From Candidatus Nitrotoga sp. BS (lineage in GTDB: Bacteria > Pseudomonadota > Gammaproteobacteria > Burkholderiales > Gallionellaceae): a DNA stretch of 64,000 nt. Positions 1 through 8,556 of the stretch are shown one piece after another. Both the position numbers and the translations under genes were made by a program. The DNA is taken from NCBI RefSeq assembly GCF_927797785.1, contig NZ_CAKMLL010000030.1, forward strand, positions 20,588 to 84,587, written 5' to 3'. A model generated the notes under the pieces. That model searched no databases. It was not told the origin of the DNA and saw nothing but the letters and a program-made list of their open reading frames with translations. Every line of letters starts with the position of its first letter. Positions within the stretch are counted from its first letter, which is position 1.

Positions 1-156
1 GAAGAGACAAAAAAAATATGGCGCGGGTTGCCGTTGATTGCTGCCCGACAAGGTCAAATGGCTTTCATTCACCCCGACCTGATCAGCCGCTCCACGCCAC
101 GCATTCTGCTTGGTGCAAAGCGGATATGTGAACAGATAGAGTCAGCTCGGCACTAG
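1..156 (+). CDS. BtuF-like cobalamin-binding protein, C-terminal end (partial)
   Basis: An open frame enters from the left edge and stops at TAG 154-156, giving 51 residues. The sequence contains a pattern like HPDLISRSTPRILLGAKRIC, which resembles the C-terminal end of periplasmic BtuF-type vitamin B12-binding proteins (consensus around 'DPDLLSRPGPRLLDGA'). Such proteins deliver cobalamin to the BtuCD importer. The start and signal peptide lie outside the window, so the family call rests on about 35 residues. A cobalamin adenosyltransferase occurs 32 kb away, but there is no operon link. The gene is convergent with the minus-strand gene ending at 269. Confidence 0.6.
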   Translation, partial: EETKKIWRGLPLIAARQGQMAFIHPDLISRSTPRILLGAKRICEQIESARH

Positions 157-268
157 TAGGTTTGAGCGTATTCGCTATGCAATGTGCCGCATGCTTTCAA
201 TTATTATTGGGCGAATTAAACTGAGTACCATTTTCGTCACGGCAATCACGATAGCTTTCGTTGGGTAG

Positions 269-1624
269 TCATGACTGTCGGGGGCTGACAGCTTCCTTGA
301 ATAGCACCATTACATAAAATAAAAGCATGGGCACTATATGCAATAAAGCGCGATTGATTGTAGTGTAGTCTTCCGCCCATGCTTGAACATGAGTAAAAAA
401 GAAAACAACCGCGAGAAATGAAACAGCGGTGAGCAGTAGAACTGTCATGCTTCGAAAAGAGGGGGCAAGAAGCCGCGAAAAAGACAAAATAAGCGCCGTC
501 GCTACCAGATACCAGAGCAGATGCCAGTTGTCCATCATTATCATATTTTGCCAAAACGGCTGCCAATCGGCCGCAAAGCGCAGATGCACGTGATAGCCAA
601 ACAAGTAAAAATCTTTTTCTCCAAGAGCAAACAAAGTTGCCGTGCCCGCAGCTGCAAGCACGGACATCCCCACTAACCCAGCGCGCGGCATGAACACAAT
701 CAATAACGCGGGAAGGAAAGTTAACGTCCATGCAATACCAGGTTGCTTTATTAAGATGCACCCTAAGCCAAACAGCAATGCCATGACCCCCTGCCAGAAA
801 TCGCGCTTCCTGGTCCAGTGGAAAAAAGCCATTGCTGCCAAGCCATAGAATGCTCCCATAAATAAATCCGCATAGCCTGCCAAAGCCACATGAACATCCA
901 AAATGGGAAGTGAAAGCAGGAAATAGGTAAACATTAGAGCAAATAATGGTGATATCTGCCATTGCCTGGCCTGACCATAAAATGCCAAGCCTAAGGCGAC
1001 CGCGCATAGTAGCCAGGGCAAGTTCATAAGAGCATCGTCCCATCTGCCCAAGCTGTAGCTCATCCATACTTGTATTAGCGGTATGGCTGGAGGGTAATGG
1101 GGAGCGGCATCAGTGTAAGCGCCTGCCAATTCGCCGCTCAGCCAAACGTCAGCGGGAACGAATGTCGCCAAGTGTCCAAGTTCATACCAAACGCGAGCCT
1201 TGGTTGCCCATTGCGACCAGGCATCCCAAGGAAACAGCGGACGCCATACAATCTCCAGCCCCAGCCCAGCCAGTCGCACCACAATTGCGGCCAGCACAAC
1301 GGCATAGACGATTTTCCGCCACCCGGCCAAGCTGTGCCAATCTGCTCCGAATCGCCTGATTCGCCAAGGTTCTCTACGGCCAAGCCAAGCACCGGCAACT
1401 GTCAAAAATAATAGTGCCAGCCCAATACTGAAGAAGCCAAGGCGGATTGCCAGCGCATCCAGCAAACGCATCACAAGCGTGGTTAATAATAGTCCGCCCA
1501 GATAGCCATACCCTAGGAGCGTCGGCCATGTGATACCGTTGGCCTTGAACCAAGATGCACGCAACCACACTACCCCCAATAGCCAAGGCAAACACAAGCC
1601 AGCCACTAACGTAAGTAATTCCAT
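269..1624 (-). CDS. Polytopic membrane protein, GT-C glycosyltransferase-like
   Basis: A 451-residue, strongly hydrophobic protein with about 11-12 predicted membrane spans. Residues 132-139 (PWDAWSQW) and the loop around 172-187 (DAAPHYPPAIPLIQ) lie between spans 4 and 5. They resemble the acidic first periplasmic loop of GT-C transferases such as ArnT or PMT, which use lipid-linked sugars. No family can be named with certainty. ATG 1622-1624 follows directly after the stop codon of the upstream gene (TAA at 1625-1627), so the two are surely co-transcribed and probably translationally coupled. The neighbours, a WcaJ-type transferase and a GT4, suggest a role in lipid-linked glycan assembly or transfer at the inner membrane. 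This role is inferred. Confidence 0.65.
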   Translation of the reverse strand: MELLTLVAGLCLPWLLGVVWLRASWFKANGITWPTLLGYGYLGGLLLTTLVMRLLDALAIRLGFFSIGLALLFLTVAGAWLGRREPWRIRRFGADWHSLAGWRKIVYAVVLAAIVVRLAGLGLEIVWRPLFPWDAWSQWATKARVWYELGHLATFVPADVWLSGELAGAYTDAAPHYPPAIPLIQVWMSYSLGRWDDALMNLPWLLCAVALGLAFYGQARQWQISPLFALMFTYFLLSLPILDVHVALAGYADLFMGAFYGLAAMAFFHWTRKRDFWQGVMALLFGLGCILIKQPGIAWTLTFLPALLIVFMPRAGLVGMSVLAAAGTATLFALGEKDFYLFGYHVHLRFAADWQPFWQNMIMMDNWHLLWYLVATALILSFSRLLAPSFRSMTVLLLTAVSFLAVVFFFTHVQAWAEDYTTINRALLHIVPMLLFYVMVLFKEAVSPRQS

Positions 1625-2812
1625 TTAATACACCTTGAACAAAGCATTGCCTTCAGCCCAAAACAGCAAGTCGACTTTTAGAGATTGGTTATCACCCCAC
1701 ATTAATAATTGATGCGGACGATCATATTTCACGCCCTTTTTTGCGAACAGGGCAATATAGTCTCCAGTTTTGATCTGCGATGCCGGGGGTAGATCATTGC
1801 GGGCTAGAACGTTTTGAGGATAAAAATGGTAAGCCCCTTTTCTTCGCGAGTAGACGTCATCGGAAAAATACAGGATACGGCCAGTAGCAGTAGGCAGTTT
1901 TGCTTTCACACTTCTTGTGAAGTCAAACAAGGCGTTGTCTGCGACAGCAAGATGTTTGTCCTCCCAGGTTTTACCGGCAAATAGCTGGTGCGTCAGCTTT
2001 AGTTGCTGAAATAAATTCGCCTGCCAACGTGCATCCAGTATGAACCAGCCGAGCAAAACCATGCCCCATACCATGGCAATATTTAGGGGAACGACTTTTG
2101 CTAAGGCCAAGATTAAGCTCAAGATCAGTGCCAGCAATATAATCGCGGCGATGGCTAAAACAGAAGGGACATTTTTGTGGATGGCATCTCCGTCGACAAA
2201 GTTAATCGAAGTTGCCTGCCATTGGTCAAGCGCAAACCATTGCTTCACTATATTTGGTAGCGCTCCTGGCAAAGATGAAGACTCAAGTGAAACATCATTA
2301 ACTAAAATCGGTGTAGCCAGTGTTCCCTTTACAATAATTGCCAAGTCTAAAATTTGGCCGCGCCAATTTTCATCTGTAGCCATCTCCAATGGCTCCAAGG
2401 TATTAGCCGCCCAAACAAGTGGACGCACATAAACTCGATTCTCTGCCGTGCGCCACAAAAACTCCATTTCAACGGCAGGTGTGACGCCTGAGACAGACCA
2501 TCTAATGGCAGCATAATCCTTTGCCTGAAAAGCGGGTGGGGAAAGTGCAGCAACAGCAATACCCTGATTTGTTAGCTCTTTGATTACCAGCTTGTCCTGG
2601 TCGCTATAACCTTGGCCCTTACTCATGGTTAGCGCCGCGCCGTTCCAGCTTAATGGCTTGGTGCTACTCATCCATTTTCCTGGCCAATTGTAGTGAAGAT
2701 AGACTAGTGACAAAATCAAAGCGCTTGCAAAAAATAGCAGAGGTGCAGCTAGCCAATCCTGGCGCAGGATTTTTTTATAGGGTGCGGAATGGGGTTCAAG
2801 TTGAATGGACAT
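1625..2812 (-). CDS. Membrane protein of unknown function with large periplasmic domain
   Basis: 395 residues, family not recognised. One span is visible at about residues 22-42, then a soluble region to about 215, then two adjacent spans at about 217-262, then a hydrophilic C-terminal part of about 130 residues. This pattern suggests two soluble domains outside the cytoplasm or on opposite faces. It lies between the WcaJ-type transferase gene upstream and the GT-C-like gene downstream, abutting the latter without a gap, so it is likely its partner. Candidate roles are an accessory factor for the membrane transferase or a sugar-binding subunit, but no motif decides this. Confidence 0.6.
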   Translation of the reverse strand: MSIQLEPHSAPYKKILRQDWLAAPLLFFASALILSLVYLHYNWPGKWMSSTKPLSWNGAALTMSKGQGYSDQDKLVIKELTNQGIAVAALSPPAFQAKDYAAIRWSVSGVTPAVEMEFLWRTAENRVYVRPLVWAANTLEPLEMATDENWRGQILDLAIIVKGTLATPILVNDVSLESSSLPGALPNIVKQWFALDQWQATSINFVDGDAIHKNVPSVLAIAAIILLALILSLILALAKVVPLNIAMVWGMVLLGWFILDARWQANLFQQLKLTHQLFAGKTWEDKHLAVADNALFDFTRSVKAKLPTATGRILYFSDDVYSRRKGAYHFYPQNVLARNDLPPASQIKTGDYIALFAKKGVKYDRPHQLLMWGDNQSLKVDLLFWAEGNALFKVY

Positions 2813-2873
2813 ACCGTAATTTCTTTAATGAAAACACGACAAAGGTATTCTGTGTATATACAAAACTTAATAC

Positions 2874-4283
2874 TCAATGCGCATTTTTGCCAGTGATCAT
2901 CATAAAAGCCGTCATAAAAATAATTCGCAGGTCGAACCATAAAGACCAGTTATTAATGTAATACAGATCGTACTTTACTCGCATTTCCATTTTTTCGATC
3001 TCTCCCGTTTCACCTCGCCAGCCGTTAACCTGCGCCCACCCGGTAATGCCAGGCTTGACGTGATGCCGCATCATATAGGCGTCAATTTGCTGCTGGTAGA
3101 ATTCGTCATGTACCACCGCGTGCGGGCGTGGTCCGACAATCGACATATCACCCTTTAACACATTAATAAATTGAGGTAATTCGTCCAGGCTTGTGCGTCG
3201 CAGAAAAGCTCCAAAGGTTGTAATGCGATGATCGCCGGGAATCGCTTGAGGCACTTCTGCAGTTGGTTCGGCATGATGCTTCATTGTGCGGAATTTCCAA
3301 ACCCAGATACGTTCACCGTGCAATCCGCCACGTATCTGTTTGAAGAAAATGGGCCCCGGAGAACTAAGTTTGACCCCGATTATGATAAGCAACATGAGGG
3401 GGCTAGCTACCAACAAAATAAATGCCGCCAGAATTTTGTCCTCCACGGCTTTAACGATGCCCTGTACTCCAGATAAGGGTGATTCCAACAGATGAATGAC
3501 CGGAAAACCCGCCACTTCGCCGATGGAATGGTTGAGCAAATGAACCCCGTAAATGTCTGGAACGAAGGTGACTTGCACCGGCAAGCGGCTTAAATGCGCT
3601 ACCAGTGACTTGACCTGCTTATCCTGCTGCAACGGCAGAGCGATCCATACTTGATCAATACCGAGCTCCGCTACTTCTTGGGGCAGGCAATGCAGGCCAC
3701 CACGAATCGGCACACCCTCTAACACTTGCCCCTGCATCTGAGTATCGTCATCATAAAACCCCACTACTTTCAAGCCTGTCCATGGTGAAGCGGCGAGGCG
3801 GTGGGCCACGTTACGCCCCAGCTTCCCTGCGCCGGCGATAGCGATAAATCGTAGATTAAAACCACGGCTGCGAAAAAAACGCAGTCCGACTCGCAATACC
3901 ACCCTGAAAGCGACCAAAGAGACGAAACCCGCCACCGCCCACTGACCAATCCATATACGGGAAAAATAAGTACTTGATTTGGTTACAAACAACACAATGA
4001 TCAACCCAGCGCAAACCACCGCCCAAGCGCTCGCCAATATTTGTATTTCTGCCCACAGACTTGCACCCCGATGGGGGCGATATATAGCGAAAAATGGAAA
4101 CACTGCGAGGCAAAACAGGAACACACCGATTAGCACAAAAACGTAATTGCTCGGAAAATCCCAAGATCCGAACCTGATCGCGTAAAGCAACATTCCAGTG
4201 GCTACCACCACAAAAGGATCCAGGAAACGCTGGGCTAGTTCAAGAGTGCCAGCGTTTTCCTTGAGCAGGCTGCGCGAGTTCAT
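2874..4283 (-). CDS. wcaJ: Undecaprenyl-phosphate glycosyl-1-phosphate transferase, WcaJ type
   Basis: A polyprenyl-phosphate sugar-1-phosphate transferase that loads the first sugar onto undecaprenyl phosphate at the inner membrane and so starts a polysaccharide repeat. The N-terminal half has four spans, then a Rossmann-like region (GAGKLGRNVA), then the catalytic C-terminal bacterial sugar transferase domain. That domain carries SSPGPIFFKQ, WKFRTM, DELPQFINVLKGDMSIVGPRP and a terminal WAQVNGWRGET block. The open frame runs 19 codons further upstream, into the preceding gene. I chose ATG 4281-4283 because it has a GAGGTG ribosome-binding site and sits 5 bp after the upstream stop, giving 469 residues. 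The donor sugar (glucose or other) cannot be told from sequence. It may prime the XrtA polysaccharide, whose operon has no initiating transferase. Confidence 0.9.
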   Translation of the reverse strand: MNSRSLLKENAGTLELAQRFLDPFVVVATGMLLYAIRFGSWDFPSNYVFVLIGVFLFCLAVFPFFAIYRPHRGASLWAEIQILASAWAVVCAGLIIVLFVTKSSTYFSRIWIGQWAVAGFVSLVAFRVVLRVGLRFFRSRGFNLRFIAIAGAGKLGRNVAHRLAASPWTGLKVVGFYDDDTQMQGQVLEGVPIRGGLHCLPQEVAELGIDQVWIALPLQQDKQVKSLVAHLSRLPVQVTFVPDIYGVHLLNHSIGEVAGFPVIHLLESPLSGVQGIVKAVEDKILAAFILLVASPLMLLIIIGVKLSSPGPIFFKQIRGGLHGERIWVWKFRTMKHHAEPTAEVPQAIPGDHRITTFGAFLRRTSLDELPQFINVLKGDMSIVGPRPHAVVHDEFYQQQIDAYMMRHHVKPGITGWAQVNGWRGETGEIEKMEMRVKYDLYYINNWSLWFDLRIIFMTAFMMITGKNAH

Positions 4284-4288
4284 GGCAA

Positions 4289-5467
4289 CTACACCTCGTT
4301 CGACGTGGCTGTCGTCAGTGTCTGCTGGAATCGACCCCACTCATTTTCTACACACGTCATGAACTCTGCGCGAAATCTCTCTGGCGCAAAACGGCAGGCA
4401 TTATTACGACAGTTAACGGGCAAAATACGAGCGGCTTCCTGTTCAAAAGAAATGATTGCTGCTTTAATGGCCGAGATAGATTGCTCTGCAAAAAATATGC
4501 CAGTTGGTTGTTCATCATCCAGGCCGCGAATGGTTTCCAGCACACCGCCCTTGCTATATGCAATCACTGGCGTACCACAAGCCTGAGCTTCTAATGGAGT
4601 AATGCCGAAATCCTCCTCTGCGGCAAACACAAATGCCTTGGCGCGCTGCATGTAATCGCGTAATACATCATCAGGCTTATATCCCAGCACTAATACATTT
4701 GGACCGGCTTTCGCTCTGACTTTCTGCATTTCCGGTCCGTCACCAATAATAATCAACTTTCGTTCCGGCATAGCTGTAAAAGTTTCCGCGATTAAATCAA
4801 TTTTTTTGTAAGGCACCAAACGAGACGCTGTCAGATAAAAATCTTCCTTTTTTTCGTGTAGGGTAAATTTTGAAATTTCCACTGGCGGATAAATTACCGC
4901 CGCATCGCGGCGATAGGTTTTCCAAATTCGCCGTCTAATAAAATGTGAGTTTGCGATAAAGTAATCAACACCATTAGCCGTTCTCACATCCAAAATTCGC
5001 ATTTTGTGCAGTAGCCATTTGGCGACCCACCCCTTTATGCTCTTGTCCAAACCCGAATCTCTCAAATATTGATGCTGCAAATCCCATGCATAACGCATAG
5101 GCGAATTTACATAACTTATATGAAGCTGATCCGGTCCTGTAATAACCCCTTTTGCGACAGCATGGCTACAAGAAATTACTAAATCATAGCCGGACAGATC
5201 GAACTGTTCGACAGCCAAAGGCATTAAGGATAAATACTGTCTGTATTTAGTTCTGGCGAAGGGCAAGTTTTGCACAAACGAAGTTGTCGCCTTTTTTCCT
5301 AGCAGAAAACCTCGTTCCCGGGAAGGGATAAAATCGACCACGCCATATAAATCAGCATTCGGATAGCATAGTAATATTTGTTCCAGAACACGCTCGGCCC
5401 CCGCATAGACTGTTAGCCAATCATGAATTACAGCCACTTTCATATTTTGCACTTTAATATTAGGCAT
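4289..5467 (-). CDS. Glycosyltransferase family 4 (WbaZ-like mannosyltransferase)
   Basis: 392 residues with the two-Rossmann (GT-B) layout. The N-terminus MKVAVIHDWLTVYAGAERVL and the segment SYVNSPMRYAWD are typical of WbaZ/WcaC-type GT4 enzymes that add mannose or a similar hexose to a lipid-linked glycan. The C-terminal half shows DGPEMQKVRA and the EX7E motif in EEDFGITPLEAQACGTP. The frame opens with a TTG at 5468-5470. ATG 5465-5467 has an AAGG upstream, and the ATG at 5441-5443 is an alternative that fits the family N-terminus better. It is the first gene of the minus-strand group that continues into wcaJ. The acceptor and exact sugar are not visible. Confidence 0.85.
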   Translation of the reverse strand: MPNIKVQNMKVAVIHDWLTVYAGAERVLEQILLCYPNADLYGVVDFIPSRERGFLLGKKATTSFVQNLPFARTKYRQYLSLMPLAVEQFDLSGYDLVISCSHAVAKGVITGPDQLHISYVNSPMRYAWDLQHQYLRDSGLDKSIKGWVAKWLLHKMRILDVRTANGVDYFIANSHFIRRRIWKTYRRDAAVIYPPVEISKFTLHEKKEDFYLTASRLVPYKKIDLIAETFTAMPERKLIIIGDGPEMQKVRAKAGPNVLVLGYKPDDVLRDYMQRAKAFVFAAEEDFGITPLEAQACGTPVIAYSKGGVLETIRGLDDEQPTGIFFAEQSISAIKAAIISFEQEAARILPVNCRNNACRFAPERFRAEFMTCVENEWGRFQQTLTTATSNEV

Positions 5468-5710
5468 CAAAAAGCGCCTTCATCCCTTCAAAAATAAGCA
5501 TGTGAGGATAGTTTGGCATATGCTTTACAAGCCCTGTCATCACGCGTGGCCGATCCTGCGGCGAGCAGCATAAGGGCCGTATGGACAGTCTTGGTATTTA
5601 AATCGCCAAAACACAACACCTCTTGCTTGATGTTGAAACGGATGAAAATCTGGCAAAAATGAGACATGGTAAATAGATCTAATATTTAGACATACTGCCA
5701 TTATAATTAC

Positions 5711-5875
5711 ATGCTTTGCTTATGGAGAACATTAGTGCGCGGCATAAGCGTTAACTTTAACCGAATTCGTGCTGTTTGCAGCAAGGATTTGTTGCCGTGG
5801 CTGGCGCAGCAAGCAGTCTGCATTACCTGTGTGCAGGAACTCAAAGCGCATCCGAATTCGAGCGCAGCATGGCCT
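5711..5875 (+). pseudogene. xthA: Exodeoxyribonuclease III remnant (N-terminal fragment)
   Basis: The frame starting at ATG 5711 reads ISVNFNRIRAV, then KDLLPWLAQQ, then CVQELKA. This lines up with the start of ExoIII/Xth proteins (ISLNLNGIRSA...KGLLPWL...ADIVCMQELKA). The metal-binding Glu of QELKA is kept, but the first motif has NFNR instead of NLNG, and the similarity ends after about 55 residues. The rest of the enzyme is absent, and an ABC transporter gene follows. It is therefore a decayed fragment, probably left where the glycan cluster was inserted. The stretch 5468-5710 before it holds no gene I can support. Confidence 0.6.
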
Positions 5876-5978
5876 GGAACGATCCCGTCATTGGCATTCA
5901 TTGACAAATTGGAGGCGAATCCATCTCGTGCGCAAAGAATCAACAAGCCAAATCATTGGCAGAAGTGGAGTGCTTCGC

Positions 5979-6866
5979 GTGTCCACTACTAATAAGCCCC
6001 TCGCTTCGCTCTCCTCACATTCCCCTCATCAGGGAACCAACCCCCACGCAGCTCAACCCACATCTCTCGTGGCACTGGTCAGAAGCCTCTGGAGCAACCG
6101 CCAGCTCATCGCGCAAATGACCAAGCGTGAAGTGGTGGGTCGCTATAAAGGCTCCGCCATGGGCTTGGCTTGGTCCTTCTTCAACCCAGTGTTCATGCTG
6201 ACCGTGTATACCTTTGTCTTCTCCGTAATCTTCAAGTCCCGCTGGGCCGTTGGGAACGAAGAGAGCAAAACCCAGTTTGCCGTGGTGCTGTTTGTCGGCA
6301 TGATTGTTCATGGATTGTTTGCTGAGGTACTCAATCGCGTCCCGTCGCTCATTCTGTCTAACGTAAATTACGTCAAAAAAGTCGTGTTTCCGTTGGAAGT
6401 GCTGCCGGTCATTGCCATGGGGGCAGCACTCTTCCATAGCTTCATCAGCCTATGCGTGCTGCTCGTTGCTTTTGCCCTATTTAACGGTTATTTGCACTGG
6501 ACGGCAGTTCTCGTCCCGTTTGTGCTGCTGCCTATAGTCATCCTCACGCTAGGCCTTGCATGGGTGCTTGCTTCTTTGGGCGTATTCCTGCGTGATGTGG
6601 GGCAAACCATCGGCATCGTCACCTCGGTAATGCTGTTTCTTTCCCCCATCTTTTACCCTGTAACTGCCCTACCGGAAGAATTCCGTCCCTGGATCATGGC
6701 CAACCCGCTCACTTTCATCATCGAGCAAGCGCGAGAAGTGCTGATCTGGGGACGCCTGCCTGACTGGGCGGGGTTGGGCGTGTACACCCTCGCCGCCACG
6801 GTAGTCGCTTGGGTAGGATATGCCTGGTTCCAAAAAACCAGAAAAGGGTTTGCAGATGTCCTTTGA
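5979..6866 (+). CDS. wzm: ABC-2 type polysaccharide exporter permease (Wzm-like)
   Basis: The membrane subunit of an ABC exporter that carries a completed lipid-linked glycan across the inner membrane. After a polar start of about 45 residues comes the amphipathic segment LIAQMTKREVVGRYKGSAMG, typical of the family. Six spans follow, with the block SPIFYPVTALPEEFRPWIMANPLT near the end. The frame is open 70 codons further upstream, but that part overlaps the xthA remnant and is arginine-rich and unlike any permease. GTG 5979-5981, with GGAG at 5967-5970, gives 295 residues, the usual size. The partner ATPase starts 316 bp downstream rather than immediately after, because a decayed fragment lies between them. 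Confidence 0.88.
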   Translation: MSTTNKPLASLSSHSPHQGTNPHAAQPTSLVALVRSLWSNRQLIAQMTKREVVGRYKGSAMGLAWSFFNPVFMLTVYTFVFSVIFKSRWAVGNEESKTQFAVVLFVGMIVHGLFAEVLNRVPSLILSNVNYVKKVVFPLEVLPVIAMGAALFHSFISLCVLLVAFALFNGYLHWTAVLVPFVLLPIVILTLGLAWVLASLGVFLRDVGQTIGIVTSVMLFLSPIFYPVTALPEEFRPWIMANPLTFIIEQAREVLIWGRLPDWAGLGVYTLAATVVAWVGYAWFQKTRKGFADVL

Positions 6867-7170
6867 CCAATTGCTTTTCGCGGGCGAATTTCAAACGCGG
6901 GAGTTTAAGATCAACTTTGAAACGGATCGCCTGCTGGCCAACCTGGGACAATCAGCCATCAATAAATTGCTAAGCAATTTGCTGGAGCTGGGCAAAAAAT
7001 TTTTTTTGTTGCACGCCAAACATGCCGGCTGCTTCAGTAGTAGATTACTTAGTTATGCATGAAAATGAGCAACCCTTAGTCAGTAAATACAGGCAGGTTT
7101 TGCCCGTTGAAGACGAGCTCCCGGCAGAACTTAAAAAGGGAACGGCTATGGCTGGCAGAACAAAAATGAA
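6856..7170 (+). pseudogene. Decayed gene fragment between wzm and wzt
   Basis: An ATG at 6856, overlapping the end of wzm, opens a 68-codon frame to 7062 containing NKLLSNLLELGKKF. After its stop, another short frame reads PLVSKYRQVLPVEDELPAEL and ends at 7173. Both pieces vaguely resemble parts of DUF1016/YhcG-type nuclease proteins (FLLELGKGFAF and a C-terminal 'VS.Y...LP'), with the middle missing. Wzm and Wzt are normally adjacent, so this 316-bp stretch is best read as debris. The family suggestion is weak; a real small protein from 6856 is not excluded. Confidence 0.25.
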
Positions 7171-7182
7171 GTGAAGGAAAAA

Positions 7183-8556
7183 ATGTCTTCTGAAATCGCC
7201 ATTCGCGTCCAAAGCCTCAGCAAGTGCTATCAGATTTACGACACTCCGCGTGACAGGCTTAAACAATTCGTTTTGCCGCGCCTAAGAAGGATGATGGGAA
7301 AATCACCCAAGCAATATTTTGGCGAATTCTGGGCGCTCAAAGATATCTCCTTTGAAATAAAAAAAGGCGAAACCGTCGGTATCATCGGGCGTAATGGCAG
7401 CGGTAAATCCACCTTGCTGCAAATGATCTGCGGTATGCTCAACCCAACCAGTGGCGCTGTTCAAACCAACGGCCGAGTTGCCGCCCTGCTGGAGCTCGGT
7501 TCCGGCTTCAACCCCGAGTTCACAGGTCGGGAAAACGTGTATATGAATGCGGCCTTGCTAGGGCTTGGCCAAAAGGAAATTGACGCACGGTTTGATGATA
7601 TTGCGGCATTCGCCGACATTGGTAATTTTATCGAACAACCCGTAAAGACATACTCCAGCGGCATGCTCGTTCGGCTAGCCTTTGCTGTAAACATAATTTC
7701 AGAGCCTGACATCATGATTGTTGACGAGGCTTTGGCGGTAGGAGATATGAATTTTCAGGCCAAGTGCATGACCGCACTCACTCGCATCCAGGAAAGCGGT
7801 TCTACTATTTTGTTTGTCAGCCATGATGTAGGCGCAGTAAAAAGTTTGTGTTCGCGGGGGCTTTATCTTGAACACGGCATACTTAAGGCCATCGGAAAGG
7901 CGTCAGATGTGGCAGAGCAATACATCCGAACGATGCGAGAAGAAATGAATGCAGAAATTCGCCAATTCAGTCGTGTATCGTCTGAATTTAAGACGGAACA
8001 AAAAAAAATAGAAGAAGAAAATGTGCAAACCTTGGAGAAAGACAGCACAATTTTGAAGCGATCGGATGAGTTTGACAAACGGGTAGCTGCATTTCGGTAT
8101 GGCTCTGGGGGTGCAAGAATTACCTACGTTGAACTACTCAATATGAGTAATGAGCCGATATGGTTGTTGGATTTCAACCAAGAAGTAAAGATTCGAATTT
8201 ATGTTGAATCATCGTCAGAGCAAAGTATTTCGGTCAATTTCAATATTTGTGATGATAAAAAGGGGAATCTAACAGGATGTGGATTTGCTCAAGTTGAACA
8301 GGAGTTTCTGACGACAGAAATTGGTGGGCAATATTTGGTCGATTACACTCTTCGACTACCACTACAAGAAGGCAGCTATTCACTTCGAACACAGATCACA
8401 GCACCTATAGTGCGCGGTGAGACGGCAGAGTTTGTGGATGTAATCGAGAATGCGGTGGTTTTTCAGATGGAACGGTGGAAAAGAGGCAGGATTTGGTCAA
8501 AAATTCATTTGTTTCCAACGTTAAACTTGAAGAGACTGACCGAAAATGTTAACTAA
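7183..8556 (+). CDS. wzt: ABC polysaccharide exporter ATPase with C-terminal glycan-binding domain (Wzt-like)
   Basis: The ATPase subunit that powers export through Wzm. The N-terminal 250 residues hold Walker A GRNGSGKST, the signature YSSGML, Walker B IMIVDEA and a switch His in LFVSHD. The 457-residue length leaves about 200 residues beyond the ATPase. Residues from about 300 on, with alternating beta strands, match the position of the Wzt C-terminal domain, which recognises the modified end of the glycan. That would make export dependent on chain termination, for instance by methylation or another end cap. GTG 7171 is an alternative start, but ATG 7183 has AAGGA just upstream. The gene overlaps the next by 11 bp, so the decoration genes downstream are coupled to it. 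Confidence 0.92.
   Translation: MSSEIAIRVQSLSKCYQIYDTPRDRLKQFVLPRLRRMMGKSPKQYFGEFWALKDISFEIKKGETVGIIGRNGSGKSTLLQMICGMLNPTSGAVQTNGRVAALLELGSGFNPEFTGRENVYMNAALLGLGQKEIDARFDDIAAFADIGNFIEQPVKTYSSGMLVRLAFAVNIISEPDIMIVDEALAVGDMNFQAKCMTALTRIQESGSTILFVSHDVGAVKSLCSRGLYLEHGILKAIGKASDVAEQYIRTMREEMNAEIRQFSRVSSEFKTEQKKIEEENVQTLEKDSTILKRSDEFDKRVAAFRYGSGGARITYVELLNMSNEPIWLLDFNQEVKIRIYVESSSEQSISVNFNICDDKKGNLTGCGFAQVEQEFLTTEIGGQYLVDYTLRLPLQEGSYSLRTQITAPIVRGETAEFVDVIENAVVFQMERWKRGRIWSKIHLFPTLNLKRLTENVN

Noticed and set aside
5490..5600. Minus-strand frame reading HMPNYPHMLIFEGMKALFDA ahead of the GT4 gene
   Set aside because: Protein-like but short, without a start, and I could not link it to any family; left out as an unsupported remnant.
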